DNA of 64,000 nt from an uncultured Lachnoclostridium sp. (GTDB lineage: Bacteria > Bacillota > Clostridia > Lachnospirales > Lachnospiraceae), in NCBI GenBank assembly GCA_905212635.1, contig CAJMFH010000006.1, positions 1-64,000 of the forward strand, given 5' to 3'. Positions within the stretch are counted from its first letter, which is position 1. Each line of letters opens with the position of its first letter. Of this stretch, positions 8,333 to 17,847 are shown in pieces. The position numbers were made by a program, and so were the translations under genes. The notes below the pieces were generated by a model, which did no database searches, was not told the origin of the DNA, and saw nothing but the letters and a program-made list of their open reading frames with translations.

Positions 8333-8791
8333 ATGCAATTAACAGAGAAAGAACAAAGCGTGATCAAAGAGCTGCAGACACAGGAAAAATCCTGCGTGGA
8401 AAAATACCGTTTTTATGAATCTTCCGCAAAAGATCCTGAACTGCAAAAATTATTTCATCAGATTGGAGACGAAGAACAGGAACATTTTGACTCTCTTGCT
8501 GACGTATTAAAGGGAAATGTTCCCGATGTAAAAGCACAGGAAAGCGGCACACAGGGCTACACACCATCCGTAACGTATGACAAAAATTGTAATTCCGAGG
8601 ACAAAAAACATGATGCTTTTTTATGTACCGATTCCATCGCGACAGAAAAACTTGTGTCCTCCACGTACAACAATGACTTGTTCCAATTTGCCGCTTCAAA
8701 CATCCGCAAATTATTAAATCACATTCAGACCGAAGAACAAAACCACGCAGAGATGATTTACAAATATAAAACTGCAAACAACAAGGCTTAA
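8333..8791 (+). CDS. Ferritin-like spore-coat-type protein (CotF-like)
   Basis: 152 residues forming two helix pairs with ExxH-type signatures: KYRFYESSAKD and IGDEEQEHFDSL in the first half, IQTEEQNHAEMIYKY at the end, separated by a polar loop. This is the ferritin-like four-helix layout seen in CotF/coat-associated proteins of Clostridia. Iron binding is possible but not proven. AAAGGAG lies ten bases before the ATG. It is transcribed alone, divergent from eda, and ends in a strong terminator. No good housekeeping promoter is seen, which would fit a sporulation sigma factor, though I cannot show that. Confidence 0.75.
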   Translation: MQLTEKEQSVIKELQTQEKSCVEKYRFYESSAKDPELQKLFHQIGDEEQEHFDSLADVLKGNVPDVKAQESGTQGYTPSVTYDKNCNSEDKKHDAFLCTDSIATEKLVSSTYNNDLFQFAASNIRKLLNHIQTEEQNHAEMIYKYKTANNKA

Positions 8792-8804
8792 TTTATCCTA
8801 TTAA

Positions 8805-8853
8805 AAGAGCAGCACAGGCGTGATCTCGTCACTTTCCTGTGCTGCCTTTTTTC
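8805..8853. terminator. Bidirectional terminator
   Basis: Arms GCAGCACAGG (8809-8818) and CCTGTGCTGC (8836-8845), A-run before and T-run after. It serves the plus-strand ferritin-like gene and the convergent ABC permease gene. Confidence 0.9.
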
Positions 8854-11387
8854 TATAATACCTCTTCTTTTAATGTTTCTATGATCGAGTCGTTTCGCAG
8901 TTTATACATGGCATAATACATCGATAATCCCACCAATACAAACACGGCTGCAATGACAATAAGATACGTTTTCCAAGGAACAAAAAATGGAATCGTCGCC
9001 GCATTGATACGTGCATTCATATTATAACATAAAAACAAACTGATCGGTATCGCTACAATAAGTGCCCGTTCTCCATAAAAGAAACTTTCCAGACAGATCA
9101 TTTTACGGAATCCTTTCGGCGTAATTCCTACGGATTTCAACATGGCAAATTCCTTTCGCCGCAGTGAAATTCCGGTAGAAATGGTATTGATAATGTTGGC
9201 GATCGTAATCAATGTGATCAATACAATAAACCCGTAAATAAACACCTGCATAATAAATATTACGGTATTCATCGTCTGAAATGCCTCTGCATAATCAATG
9301 GCACCACCTTCTTTATAACCACCTTCTTCGATGATCTGCTGTATCTCTTCTGTCACCTTCTCATGCTGGCTTGTTATCACTCCAAGTTTCGCATTGTTCT
9401 CATATTTCTTCACATATGTGCTTTCCGGCATATAGACAGAAACAGCGCCACTGGCATTGAAGTGGCAGGGAAGCAGATCCGAATCATAAGAGATAAATTT
9501 CTCTATTTCTACTCCTTCCTTCCCGTCTTCCGAGACAAACTTTTTGTGCAGTATCTGATCGGTAAATACGTTTCCACCATCTTTTGCATGTTGTATATTG
9601 TTCATCAATAACCCTTTACACTCTTCGCCATAAAACGGAGCAGGGTCAATACGATTTTTCCGGCACATCTCATCAAAGGCCTCGTCGTCGAGAAGATTGA
9701 TGTAAACAAAAGCCTGTTCTTTAAAGGCTTTCTGATAACCGGATGTCACCGTATCTTCCGAAAATACACGTTTATCCTCTGCACCTCTGCTCGACATATC
9801 ATAGAAATAACATTTTCCGGAAACATTGAGCACCTCATCCACATCGTCTAACTGTTCTATTTTTTGTTTCATTTCTTCTTTGTCTTTCTGTGAAACATGT
9901 ACCACGATCTGATGTGGCTGACTGTCCTGCATGCCATTGGATTCTATCAGCAGTTGACAGAAATAATTGATACACAAAAACAAGATAACGGAAAATCCAA
10001 TCGATCTTGTGATAATTTTTGATTTCCTGCTGTTTCTCTTTAAACTTTTATGCGCCAATTCTCCTTCGTAACCAAATATTTTACGAATATAAAATGGAGT
10101 ACGGATTTTCTTTTTGCGGATACGTATTTCTCCCGTCTGGCGTATTGCGTCCATCGGTGAAATGGCGGAAGCCCGTCTCGCGGGAACAAGAGCGGATATC
10201 AACACCGTGATAAAACTAATGAGAATGATCAGACATACACTCCACCACGGAACAACCGTGTGCATGGAAAATGTGTCCTCTGTAACTCCCTGTACCATTC
10301 CGGTCGAAATGATCTTACCTCCAAGCAAATTCAGGGTGATCGATATTCCAATGATTCCAACCACGATACCAAGAATAAGTCCTGCCACCGTCTGCAAAAA
10401 CACTTCAAAATACACGGAATTTCGTTTCTGTCGTTTGGTTGCACCTATACTTGCCAACATTCCGAGATAGCGTACTCTCTCCGAAAGAGACATCGCAAAT
10501 GCATTGTAGATCAATACGATGGAAGCTGCCATCACGATTGCCAGTGCAATTCCAATTACCGGAAACAGATTCTTGAATGTAGTACTGTCTTTATCCACTG
10601 CGAATTTCGTCTCCAGAAATATGGTTTCTATATCGGTATTTTGCAGGTCATATTTTTTTACAATCTTCTTTAATTCTTTGAGGGAATTGTGGTCGATTTT
10701 TTTCAATGTAATAGAAACATCTGCGTTTTCCTTCTTTTCTGCCTCGCTCATTCCACGAATCATCTTAAAGGAACTTGTCGGCACATTCTGATGCAGGATC
10801 GCCGTCACTTTTACCGTCCGTTTTTCTCCTGTGGTAAATTTCTCTCCCGCAATGAAACTTCCGGTATAGGGCATTTCCTGTCCATCTGACTCAATGGTGC
10901 GTTTTCCAAAATTTACCTCTATCACATCACCCGGTTTTATCTGAAACCGGTTTTGGCTTAACACCTTTTCTTCCAATGCAATCTCATTTTCATTTTGGGG
11001 AAGTTCTCCGTCATATTTGCAGGTAATAAGCTGTTTCATCGCTGTCGTATCCGCTGCCATGACATCGCCTCGTCCGATCCGCCGGCTCGCTGCCCCGTCA
11101 AGCTGAAAGGCATTTTCTTCGGGCAATGCCAGACTGGCACCCGCCATGCTCACACGGTCGTCTTTTCTTAATTCGTCTAACTGTTTTGACGAAACATCTC
11201 CCGAAACCGACTGCCGGTTTCCATACGAGTACAGACAGATTTCTCCTGTCATATCCAAAAAGGAAGCAAGACTTACAAAGATTGCCGTGATCAAAGCTAC
11301 AGCAGCGGCAATACCCAGTGTCGTTACAATTGTCCGTCCCCGGTTTGTCTTCATATGGCGGAGAGTTAATTTATTTACTATATTCAT
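8853..11387 (-). CDS. FtsX-like ABC transporter permease (MacB/BceB type)
   Basis: About 844 residues with two FtsX-type modules: one helix near the N-terminus, an extracellular domain, three helices around residues 285-415, then a repeat of this pattern with final helices near residues 710-840. This is the large permease of peptide-sensing/detoxifying or lipoprotein-type ABC systems. I chose the ATG at 11387 (MNIVNKLTL) because GGGGGAG precedes it; it overlaps the end of the ATPase gene by 17 bases. With the ATPase, histidine kinase and response regulator upstream it forms a complete sensing and transport set. The substrate, probably an envelope-active peptide, is inferred only from this arrangement. 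Confidence 0.9.
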   Translation of the reverse strand: MNIVNKLTLRHMKTNRGRTIVTTLGIAAAVALITAIFVSLASFLDMTGEICLYSYGNRQSVSGDVSSKQLDELRKDDRVSMAGASLALPEENAFQLDGAASRRIGRGDVMAADTTAMKQLITCKYDGELPQNENEIALEEKVLSQNRFQIKPGDVIEVNFGKRTIESDGQEMPYTGSFIAGEKFTTGEKRTVKVTAILHQNVPTSSFKMIRGMSEAEKKENADVSITLKKIDHNSLKELKKIVKKYDLQNTDIETIFLETKFAVDKDSTTFKNLFPVIGIALAIVMAASIVLIYNAFAMSLSERVRYLGMLASIGATKRQKRNSVYFEVFLQTVAGLILGIVVGIIGISITLNLLGGKIISTGMVQGVTEDTFSMHTVVPWWSVCLIILISFITVLISALVPARRASAISPMDAIRQTGEIRIRKKKIRTPFYIRKIFGYEGELAHKSLKRNSRKSKIITRSIGFSVILFLCINYFCQLLIESNGMQDSQPHQIVVHVSQKDKEEMKQKIEQLDDVDEVLNVSGKCYFYDMSSRGAEDKRVFSEDTVTSGYQKAFKEQAFVYINLLDDEAFDEMCRKNRIDPAPFYGEECKGLLMNNIQHAKDGGNVFTDQILHKKFVSEDGKEGVEIEKFISYDSDLLPCHFNASGAVSVYMPESTYVKKYENNAKLGVITSQHEKVTEEIQQIIEEGGYKEGGAIDYAEAFQTMNTVIFIMQVFIYGFIVLITLITIANIINTISTGISLRRKEFAMLKSVGITPKGFRKMICLESFFYGERALIVAIPISLFLCYNMNARINAATIPFFVPWKTYLIVIAAVFVLVGLSMYYAMYKLRNDSIIETLKEEVL

Positions 11388-12075
11388 CGCTCTCTCCCCC
11401 ATTTCTACAGTCTTTTACCAGTTTTCCATCGCGTATTTCTATAATGCGGTCCGCAGATAAGGCAATCTTTTCGTCGTGCGTGATCATAATTACCGTCTGA
11501 TGAAATTCTTTATTGAACATCCGAAGTAACGAAATGATCTCTGCGCTGTTTTTACTATCCAGATTTCCGGTTGGCTCATCTGCCAGCAGCAGTGCCGGAT
11601 TGTTCATCAGGGCACGACCAATGGAGACTCTTTGCTGCTGTCCACCGGACAACTGATTCGGAAGATGTTTTAAACGGTCTTCCAGTCCCAGCCTCTCTAC
11701 CAGATCGGTAAGCAGTCTCGGATCCGGCTTATTTCCGTCAAGCAAGAGCGGCAGAGTAAGATTTTCTTCTACCGTCAAAATGGGGATCAAATTATAAAAC
11801 TGATAGATCAGTCCGATCTGACGGCGGCGAAAGATCGCCAATGCCGTTTCATCCAACGTAGAAATATCGGTCTGGTCTACGATCACCTGACCGCCTGTCG
11901 GTACATCGACACCGCCCAGAATATGCAAAAGTGTGGATTTTCCGGAACCGGAAGGTCCAATGATTGCGACAAACTCTCCCTGTTCTACTTCAAAAGAGAC
12001 ATCATCCAGCGCTTTTACCAGTGTGTTTCCTTTTCCATATGTTTTTGTTAAATTTTTAACTTGCAAAATATTCAT
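11371..12075 (-). CDS. ABC transporter ATP-binding protein (BceA/MacB/LolD type)
   Basis: About 234 residues, partner of the FtsX-like permease it overlaps. Walker A GPSGSGKST, Q-loop IYQFYNL, signature LSGGQQQR, Walker B LLLADEPTGNLD and the switch His in MITHDE are all intact. The start is placed at 12075 (MNILQ), seven bases from AGGAG; an ATG two codons earlier is too close to that site. It hydrolyses ATP to drive the mechanotransmission-type permease. The 80-base gap upstream holds a candidate operator, suggesting independent induction by the response regulator. Confidence 0.95.
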   Translation of the reverse strand: MNILQVKNLTKTYGKGNTLVKALDDVSFEVEQGEFVAIIGPSGSGKSTLLHILGGVDVPTGGQVIVDQTDISTLDETALAIFRRRQIGLIYQFYNLIPILTVEENLTLPLLLDGNKPDPRLLTDLVERLGLEDRLKHLPNQLSGGQQQRVSIGRALMNNPALLLADEPTGNLDSKNSAEIISLLRMFNKEFHQTVIMITHDEKIALSADRIIEIRDGKLVKDCRNGGESDEYSK

Positions 12076-12107
12076 TGTCATTCTCCTTTTCTTTCTGATA
12101 ATTCAAG

Positions 12108-12127
12108 TGTAACATCGCATCCTTACA
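12108..12127. promoter_or_regulatory. Candidate response-regulator box TGTAA-N10-TTACA
   Basis: Five-base inverted repeat with ten-base spacer, in the gap between the histidine kinase and the ABC ATPase genes, about 33 bases upstream of the ATPase start. The shape resembles sites of OmpR-type regulators controlling such transporters. A separate palindrome TGACAATTTTGTCA overlaps the kinase stop at 12145-12158. Confidence 0.4.
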
Positions 12128-12155
12128 TCTCCGTGAAAGAAAAATGACAATTTTG

Positions 12156-13148
12156 TCACACAATCATTTTATAAAACCGGATTTCAAATTCCGTGCCCTC
12201 TCCCACTTCGCTCTTTACGAGTATTTTTCCCTCTTCTTTTTCCACAATGGCTTTTGACAACGCCAGCCCGATCCCCACACTGTCCTTTTTTGCCCGTTTG
12301 CCATTGTAAAAACGTTCAAATATGTGTGGCAGCTCATCTTTTTCGATACCACATCCGTCATCTCGCAGGATGAGCGACTGGTATAAGGAGTAATCTTTCG
12401 TCTCCACATAAAGATGCCCCCCATCTTCCATATGTTCCATACAATTTTTTACAATATTGCCAACTGCTTCACACGTCCAGTTAAAATCTCCACGGATCGT
12501 TCCTTCTAAATTTCCTTTTTCTACGCGGATATCCCTCAGATCCATCGTCAGCAAATACGGTTCTATACTTGTCTCCCAAACTTCTTCCAATGAAATTTCA
12601 TCCGTATGAAATACAACGGTTCCGGCATCTAATTTTGACAATCTAAGCAAATACGTGATCAGCCATTTCATTTTATCTAACTGTTTGTCAATGGTTTCCA
12701 CAAACTGCTTCCGCTTTGTCTCTTCCTGCTCTCTTTCAAGCAGTTCAGTCATTACCATCATGGAAGTCAGGGGGGTTTTTAACTGATGGGAAATATTCGC
12801 AAGTGCATCTGCCAGATACACTTTATCCTTCTCTAACATGGCATTCTGCGATCGAAGCAAAACAATTACTTTATATAAATTGTTTTTTAATATGGATATT
12901 TCGCCTTCCTCATTGTCTGCGATATCAAGATCGTACTTACCGGCACAGATTAAGGATAAATAGGTATTGAGCTGCTTCAATTTATCCCGTCGTTTCTTTA
13001 TTTCCCAGCTGTAAATAGCGATCAACAGAGCAGCAAATACAAAAAAGAGAACAGCACACCATGGATGGATCCATGCCATAAGTACAGTTCCCAAAATTGT
13101 AATTACACCGCCCAAAAGAATCATATGCTTCAGGCTTTTATCTTTCAT
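12156..13148 (-). CDS. Sensor histidine kinase
   Basis: 330 residues: two membrane helices near residues 8-47 with almost no extracellular loop, a HAMP-like linker, a dimerisation domain with the phospho-acceptor His in ISHQLKTPL, and an ATPase domain with N (GNIVKNCMEH), DDGCGI, F-box IFERFYNG and GIGLALSKAI. The short intramembrane sensor is typical of BceS-type kinases, which sense through their partner ABC permease. The gene overlaps the response regulator by 11 bases, and the transporter genes follow, so the four act together. Confidence 0.93.
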   Translation of the reverse strand: MKDKSLKHMILLGGVITILGTVLMAWIHPWCAVLFFVFAALLIAIYSWEIKKRRDKLKQLNTYLSLICAGKYDLDIADNEEGEISILKNNLYKVIVLLRSQNAMLEKDKVYLADALANISHQLKTPLTSMMVMTELLEREQEETKRKQFVETIDKQLDKMKWLITYLLRLSKLDAGTVVFHTDEISLEEVWETSIEPYLLTMDLRDIRVEKGNLEGTIRGDFNWTCEAVGNIVKNCMEHMEDGGHLYVETKDYSLYQSLILRDDGCGIEKDELPHIFERFYNGKRAKKDSVGIGLALSKAIVEKEEGKILVKSEVGEGTEFEIRFYKMIV

Positions 13149-13818
13149 TGTCGATTCGATACCCCCTTCCCCGAACCGTTTGAATGTATTCCGGTTCGGC
13201 TGGATCTGTCTCTATTTTTCCTCGGAGTCTCTTGATATATACGGTCAGCGTATTGTCATTGACAAAATCACCTTCCACATCCCATATATTTTCGAGCAGC
13301 TGATTCCGGCTCAGGATCATTCCCTTATGGTTCATCAGGATCAACAACAAGCGGTATTCCATCGCGGTAAGTTCAATTTCTTTTCCATTTTTTTCCACTC
13401 GTCCTTCATTGGTATAAATGCAAAGTTCCTTATACCGTAGAACTCCATCTGCCGTTTCTTTCGTATACCGGCGAAGGACACTTTTCATTCTGGCAAGCAG
13501 TTCCCTCACGCGGAAAGGTTTTGTGATATAATCGTCCGCGCCAAGTTCCAATCCCATCACGACATTGACCTCTTCTTCCATCACGGTCAGAATGATTACC
13601 GGAAAATCACCTTTTTCTTTGATTTTCCGGCAGACATCATAACCGCTTCCATCCGGCAGAGTAAGGTCGAGGATATATAATGAAAAAGTGCGCTCTGCCA
13701 TCAAAAGCATCGCCTCTTTTACCGTAGAGGCACGTGTCACCTGATAACCTTCCGGCTCAAGCGAATAGGTCAGCCCCAACGCGATTGCATCATCGTCTTC
13801 CAGTAAAAAAATGTCCAT
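13138..13818 (-). CDS. OmpR-family response regulator
   Basis: 226 residues: receiver domain with the acidic pocket (LLEDDD), phospho-acceptor Asp in YILDLTLPDGSG and Lys in ITKPF, followed by a winged-helix DNA-binding domain (LTAMEYRLL, VYIKRLRGKIE, IQTVRGRGYRI). It pairs with the histidine kinase it overlaps and probably activates the ABC genes downstream. Its start lies only 14 bases after the stop of the secreted cellulase gene, with AAGGAG ten bases upstream, so it may be read from the same message. Confidence 0.95.
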   Translation of the reverse strand: MDIFLLEDDDAIALGLTYSLEPEGYQVTRASTVKEAMLLMAERTFSLYILDLTLPDGSGYDVCRKIKEKGDFPVIILTVMEEEVNVVMGLELGADDYITKPFRVRELLARMKSVLRRYTKETADGVLRYKELCIYTNEGRVEKNGKEIELTAMEYRLLLILMNHKGMILSRNQLLENIWDVEGDFVNDNTLTVYIKRLRGKIETDPAEPEYIQTVRGRGYRIDNER

Positions 13819-13832
13819 CGCCTGTCAACTCC

Positions 13833-15992
13833 TTATTTGATCTTTGCTTTTTTTCCTACCCCTCTGGCTCGCAGAATCTTCTTATAAGCTGCCTTTTGCT
13901 TCTTGGAGAATCCACCTTTTGGCAGTGTAATCTTTGCTTTTTTATAAATCCCTGTAAATGCTTTCTTTCCGACACGCTTCATCGTCAATTTTTTCGTCTT
14001 TATCACAATGGTTTTCAGCTTTTTGCAATTATAAAATGCCTTCGCTTTGATTCTCCGCACATTTTTCCCGATCACCACTTTTGTAAGTTTTTTACATTTC
14101 GCAAACGCGTTGCTTTGTATCGAGATAACCGGATATTTCTTACCCTTTATCGTAATATAATCCGGAATGGTAATTGTCGTTTTCTGGGTATCAAAACTCC
14201 GCAATTCGACACCCTGCACTCCGTCGATCACAGTTGGCGAATACGAACTTCCGCTTACCGCAATCTCTAAATCCTCGTCCTCTTCTTCCGGAACTGCATT
14301 TTCACCGCGTTCGCTCGGGGATGCACTCACACTAGGAGTAGTGCCTTTTTCAGGTTCAACACTTACCGTTGGTATTGGCACTTCACTTGCCCCCGGTGCA
14401 GCACTAGGCTGGCTGCTCGAAGACGGCAGATTGCTTGCTCCCGGTGCAGCACTTGCACTTGGAGATGGCGTTGTACTTCCTCCCGGTGTAACACTTGGTG
14501 CTGTACTTGCACTTGGATTTTGTGTTTCACCGCCCCGGCTTCGATACGTATTGATGAGCCATGCCCCGGTTGCGCCAAGATCTGCATTAGTAAATCCATT
14601 CACTTTACTGCATTCCGGCGAAATCATGGAAGCACTTTCATTTTTCTTGCTCAAACTCCAGCAGCAGTAACTGATTCCATTTTCCTCAAAGAATTGGATC
14701 CAGCGGTCTGCCTCTTCCAGATCAAATCCTCCATTTCCTGAAGCATCGCAAACACCAAATTCGGTACAAAATACCGGTGTTCCTGCATTGAGTGCGGTAC
14801 GTACTTTTTCGCGAAAACTTTCTCCATGGCTGCCCGAATAAAAATGGATTGTATACATAACGTTCGGATCATCCAGTTTTCCACCATTTGTCGCCACTTC
14901 ATCAACATCCTGCGACCAATTATTGGTTCCAACTACAATGATTGCATCCGGGTCATTGGCGCGTATCGTATTTACCACATCTACCGCATACGGACGTATC
15001 TGATTCCATGGTGTATTGGTAGGTTCATTGCAGATCTCATAGATGATATTGCTCTGGTCTTTGTACATTTTCGAATAGGTATCAAAAAATTCGATTGCCT
15101 GACTTTTGGTGTCATTCGGATTTTCCTCATGGATATGCCAGTCAATAATAGCATACATTCCAAGATCCGTCAGATCTGAAACGCCTTCCTGAATATGCTT
15201 GTCCAGTTTGTCCTTAGATCCCTGAGTATAACCACCCTGCGTTACATAGCTGACAAGACGCACCATATTAACACCCCATTCGTCACGCAGATTCTGAAAT
15301 GCGGTCTTATTTAAAAAGGTTTCCCCATCTCCCCAATGCATTCCGTGAGTACTTGCACCGCGAAGGGTAAATGGCTGGTTGTTCTTATCCTTAATCTGCA
15401 ATCCATCTACATGAAGCGCCCCATGTTTTCCATATGGTGTATCTTCATATACTATATCTTTTGTCTGTCCGGTCAACGTATAATTGCATTGATAGCCTTC
15501 GAGATACGTAGCTCCGGAACCGACGCTTCCTTCATTGTCACCGCCGGTACTCTGGCTGCCATATTCATACGTAATCTCTGCTCCGGTAAAGGAAACTTCT
15601 CCCCCAAAACAGATCTTAAAATCGCCGTCCACTTTGTATGTGTTTCCTGCGGCAACAACTTTTCCATTTCCCTGTCCTTTTACTACAAGTTTATCATTTT
15701 TTACCGTTGCCTGACATCCAAAACTTTTACTGTATTTGGAAATGTCATTGACGGAAAGTGTCAGCTGCCAGTCACGGATGGATTGGAAAGAATGATTTGT
15801 GACAGCAAGGTAATATTCACACCAATAGTCATTTACCTTACTTTCCGTAAGTGTGATCTCCACTTCTCCGTTCTCCGAGGAAAAACTTTTACTACTTTCC
15901 GCTTTTACTTCTGCCGATTGCCACGGGCAGATTCCTGCCAGCAATGCAAACACCAATACATACGCCCATACTTTTCTTACCTTCTGTTTCAT
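13833..15992 (-). CDS. Secreted GH5 endoglucanase with CBM2-like and LRR domains
   Basis: About 719 residues. A signal peptide is followed by a CBM2-like carbohydrate-binding domain (about 35-150), then a glycoside hydrolase family 5 catalytic domain (about 165-490). The acid/base Glu is in CNEPTN and the nucleophile Glu in CTEFGV. A Ser/Pro/Ala/Thr linker follows, then a BspA-type leucine-rich-repeat tail (SNAFAKCKKLTKVVIG, AFYNCKKLKTIVI) ending very Lys-rich. It should cleave beta-1,4-glucans outside the cell; the basic LRR tail may bind the wall or a partner. I prefer the ATG at 15992 because AGGAG precedes it; a start at 16010 overlaps the previous stop as TAATG. It is embedded between a DUF3877-like gene and the response regulator. 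Confidence 0.93.
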   Translation of the reverse strand: MKQKVRKVWAYVLVFALLAGICPWQSAEVKAESSKSFSSENGEVEITLTESKVNDYWCEYYLAVTNHSFQSIRDWQLTLSVNDISKYSKSFGCQATVKNDKLVVKGQGNGKVVAAGNTYKVDGDFKICFGGEVSFTGAEITYEYGSQSTGGDNEGSVGSGATYLEGYQCNYTLTGQTKDIVYEDTPYGKHGALHVDGLQIKDKNNQPFTLRGASTHGMHWGDGETFLNKTAFQNLRDEWGVNMVRLVSYVTQGGYTQGSKDKLDKHIQEGVSDLTDLGMYAIIDWHIHEENPNDTKSQAIEFFDTYSKMYKDQSNIIYEICNEPTNTPWNQIRPYAVDVVNTIRANDPDAIIVVGTNNWSQDVDEVATNGGKLDDPNVMYTIHFYSGSHGESFREKVRTALNAGTPVFCTEFGVCDASGNGGFDLEEADRWIQFFEENGISYCCWSLSKKNESASMISPECSKVNGFTNADLGATGAWLINTYRSRGGETQNPSASTAPSVTPGGSTTPSPSASAAPGASNLPSSSSQPSAAPGASEVPIPTVSVEPEKGTTPSVSASPSERGENAVPEEEDEDLEIAVSGSSYSPTVIDGVQGVELRSFDTQKTTITIPDYITIKGKKYPVISIQSNAFAKCKKLTKVVIGKNVRRIKAKAFYNCKKLKTIVIKTKKLTMKRVGKKAFTGIYKKAKITLPKGGFSKKQKAAYKKILRARGVGKKAKIK

Positions 15993-16009
15993 TTTCCTTC
16001 TCCTTTTCA

Positions 16010-16552
16010 TTATTTAAGCTCTTCATACTCTTTCCTTGTAAAACGATGATAGGTCAATCCAAAATCATCATCTTCCACACAATAAACATACCGTTCTGTC
16101 GAATCCTTTTCAAAGTAAAATACAGAACCGAGTCCATCATGCACCATATTTTCCTGATGCAGTATATCTCCCTTATCGTTTGCAAACTGCCGAAAGCAAT
16201 TGGTAATATCTTCCATTTTGCTGGCAGGATTCTGAATTACTTTCAAAAACTTCTCCAGAAACTCCGGATCCGGTATCGTCTCTGCGATATGAATCACGCC
16301 CTCTTCCGGAATTTCAATCCCATATCGTTCTTTTTCTTTCCAAAAATGCAGTCTGCCAAACAAATCTTCGTATTCTTTCTGAAACTCTGTCAACGTCTTC
16401 TCCAACTGTTCCGTGGAATCCGCTGGATTCAACTGCAATAATTGTTTCAACGATTGCAGCGGATAAAACAAGTCCATTTTTTCTTTTCTCACACCAATTT
16501 TACACTGCCATTCCTTTACGGTATCAACCATATGCTGTGCTAACTCATTCAT
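16010..16552 (-). CDS. Conserved hypothetical protein, DUF3877-like
   Basis: A 180-residue soluble, charged, mostly helical protein without signal peptide or membrane segments. The C-terminal half is rich in aromatic and acidic residues (VFYFEKDSTERYVYCVEDDDFG). Size and pattern resemble the uncharacterised DUF3877 family of Lachnospiraceae, but this is from memory. GGAGG precedes the start. It lies 14 bases after the CtpA protease gene and touches the cellulase gene, so it is probably co-transcribed with both. No function can be assigned. Confidence 0.6.
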   Translation of the reverse strand: MNELAQHMVDTVKEWQCKIGVRKEKMDLFYPLQSLKQLLQLNPADSTEQLEKTLTEFQKEYEDLFGRLHFWKEKERYGIEIPEEGVIHIAETIPDPEFLEKFLKVIQNPASKMEDITNCFRQFANDKGDILHQENMVHDGLGSVFYFEKDSTERYVYCVEDDDFGLTYHRFTRKEYEELK

Positions 16553-16566
16553 CCTCTGTTCCTCCT

Positions 16567-17766
16567 TTACTGTTCAATAATCTGAAGTGCACGCTGTAAC
16601 TGCGTATCCTCTTTTTCGGTATCTGTATCCTTTTTCTCATATTCTATCGTCTCATCCGGAGTAATTCCCTTTTTATGAATGCACTCGCCATTCGGAAGAT
16701 AATATTTTGCTGTAGTCAATTTGATTCCGCCGCCACACGAACGTTTCAAAGAAAAGACAGTCTGAACAATGCCTTTTCCAAAACTCTTTGTTCCGACCAG
16801 TGTAGCCGCTCCACGCGTTTTCAACGTTCCGGCAAACACTTCTGACGCGCTGGCACTGTTTTCATTGATCAAAACGACAATTGGTTTCTGATAACTTTCT
16901 TTGTCATCGGAATGATAGGTCTTATCGCCCTCTTTTTTGCTTTTTTCCGTGATCAGATCCCCTTTTGGCAACAACCGGTTTAGCATATTAATGGCAGATT
17001 CCAAAGAACCGCCACCGTTATCCCGGAGATCGATCACAAGTCCCTTGATCTTTTCGTTACTATACTTATCTACGGCTTTGGAAAACTGATCATCCGTTTC
17101 ATTATCAAATTCTGACACTTTAATATAACCGGTGTTCCCCATCTGTTTGTCTTCTACAGAGACAACTTTAACCGTTTCACAGACTACCTGTAAGGTAACC
17201 GTCTCCTGCTGCTTGTCATCTTTCGTACGAAGCACCTTGATCTCCACTGTTTTTCCCTCGTTGGCATCCACTTTTATCATAGAAACCACATCACTCATGG
17301 TTTTTCCGGTAAGATCCGTTCCATTTACTTCTTTAAAAATATCACCAGCCTGCATTCCTGCTCTTTGTGCCGGTCCGCCCTCTGTGATTTCTGCCACTTG
17401 AACATCTCCATTTTCAAGCTGTTTTAACGTAACGCCGATGCCAACGTATGAACCATCAATGCTCTTCATTACTTCATCGTATTCGCTCTGTGTATAATAC
17501 GTAGAATATTTATCCCCCAGCGCAGCAACCATTCCCTTTGCTGCACCGTTAGCTAATTCTTCATCCGTGTAGTCTCCCTGATAGTATGAATAAATACACT
17601 GTTCAATGTATTTATTCTTTGTATATGCCTGTGTTGCCGCATTTCCCGCCGGCAAAATACGAATGCCCAAAAAACGCAGTACTGACAACACACACAATGT
17701 AAATACGATACCACAGACCGCTCCTTGAAAAAAACTGCTTGATATAATCTTTTTTAATCGTTTCAT
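16567..17766 (-). CDS. C-terminal processing peptidase, S41 family (CtpA/CtpB-like)
   Basis: 399 residues: one N-terminal membrane helix (about 12-34), a PDZ domain (about 105-185, GIGVTL, AGMQAGDI) and the S41 protease core. The catalytic Ser lies in NENSASASEVF (residues 304-308) and the Lys in KSFGKG (about 331). Such proteases act outside the membrane on wall hydrolases or regulatory proteins. Placed directly after the FtsEX/M23 genes, it may trim or control that hydrolase, an inference from position. AGGAG precedes the start. Confidence 0.93.
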   Translation of the reverse strand: MKRLKKIISSSFFQGAVCGIVFTLCVLSVLRFLGIRILPAGNAATQAYTKNKYIEQCIYSYYQGDYTDEELANGAAKGMVAALGDKYSTYYTQSEYDEVMKSIDGSYVGIGVTLKQLENGDVQVAEITEGGPAQRAGMQAGDIFKEVNGTDLTGKTMSDVVSMIKVDANEGKTVEIKVLRTKDDKQQETVTLQVVCETVKVVSVEDKQMGNTGYIKVSEFDNETDDQFSKAVDKYSNEKIKGLVIDLRDNGGGSLESAINMLNRLLPKGDLITEKSKKEGDKTYHSDDKESYQKPIVVLINENSASASEVFAGTLKTRGAATLVGTKSFGKGIVQTVFSLKRSCGGGIKLTTAKYYLPNGECIHKKGITPDETIEYEKKDTDTEKEDTQLQRALQIIEQ

Positions 17767-17800
17767 TGTGATCTCTCCTATGCTTTTTTATTCTCGCAAA

Positions 17801-17831
17801 ACAGCCTGAAACCGCAATTCGTTCAGGCTGT
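17801..17831 (-). terminator. Terminator after the M23 hydrolase gene
   Basis: Ten-base stem ACAGCCTGAA/TTCAGGCTGT with an 11-base loop, followed on the minus strand by a short T stretch. It separates the ftsEX-M23 unit from the CtpA gene, though the weak T-run may allow read-through. Confidence 0.75.
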
Positions 17832-17847
17832 GTTATCAACTTTTACA

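Noticed and set aside
13734..14270. 178-residue plus-strand frame across the response regulator/cellulase junction
   Set aside because: Overlaps two certain genes on the other strand and lacks any start signal or motif.
14330..14530. Tandem DNA repeat in the cellulase gene
   Set aside because: The repetition only encodes the Ser/Pro/Ala/Thr linker of the enzyme.
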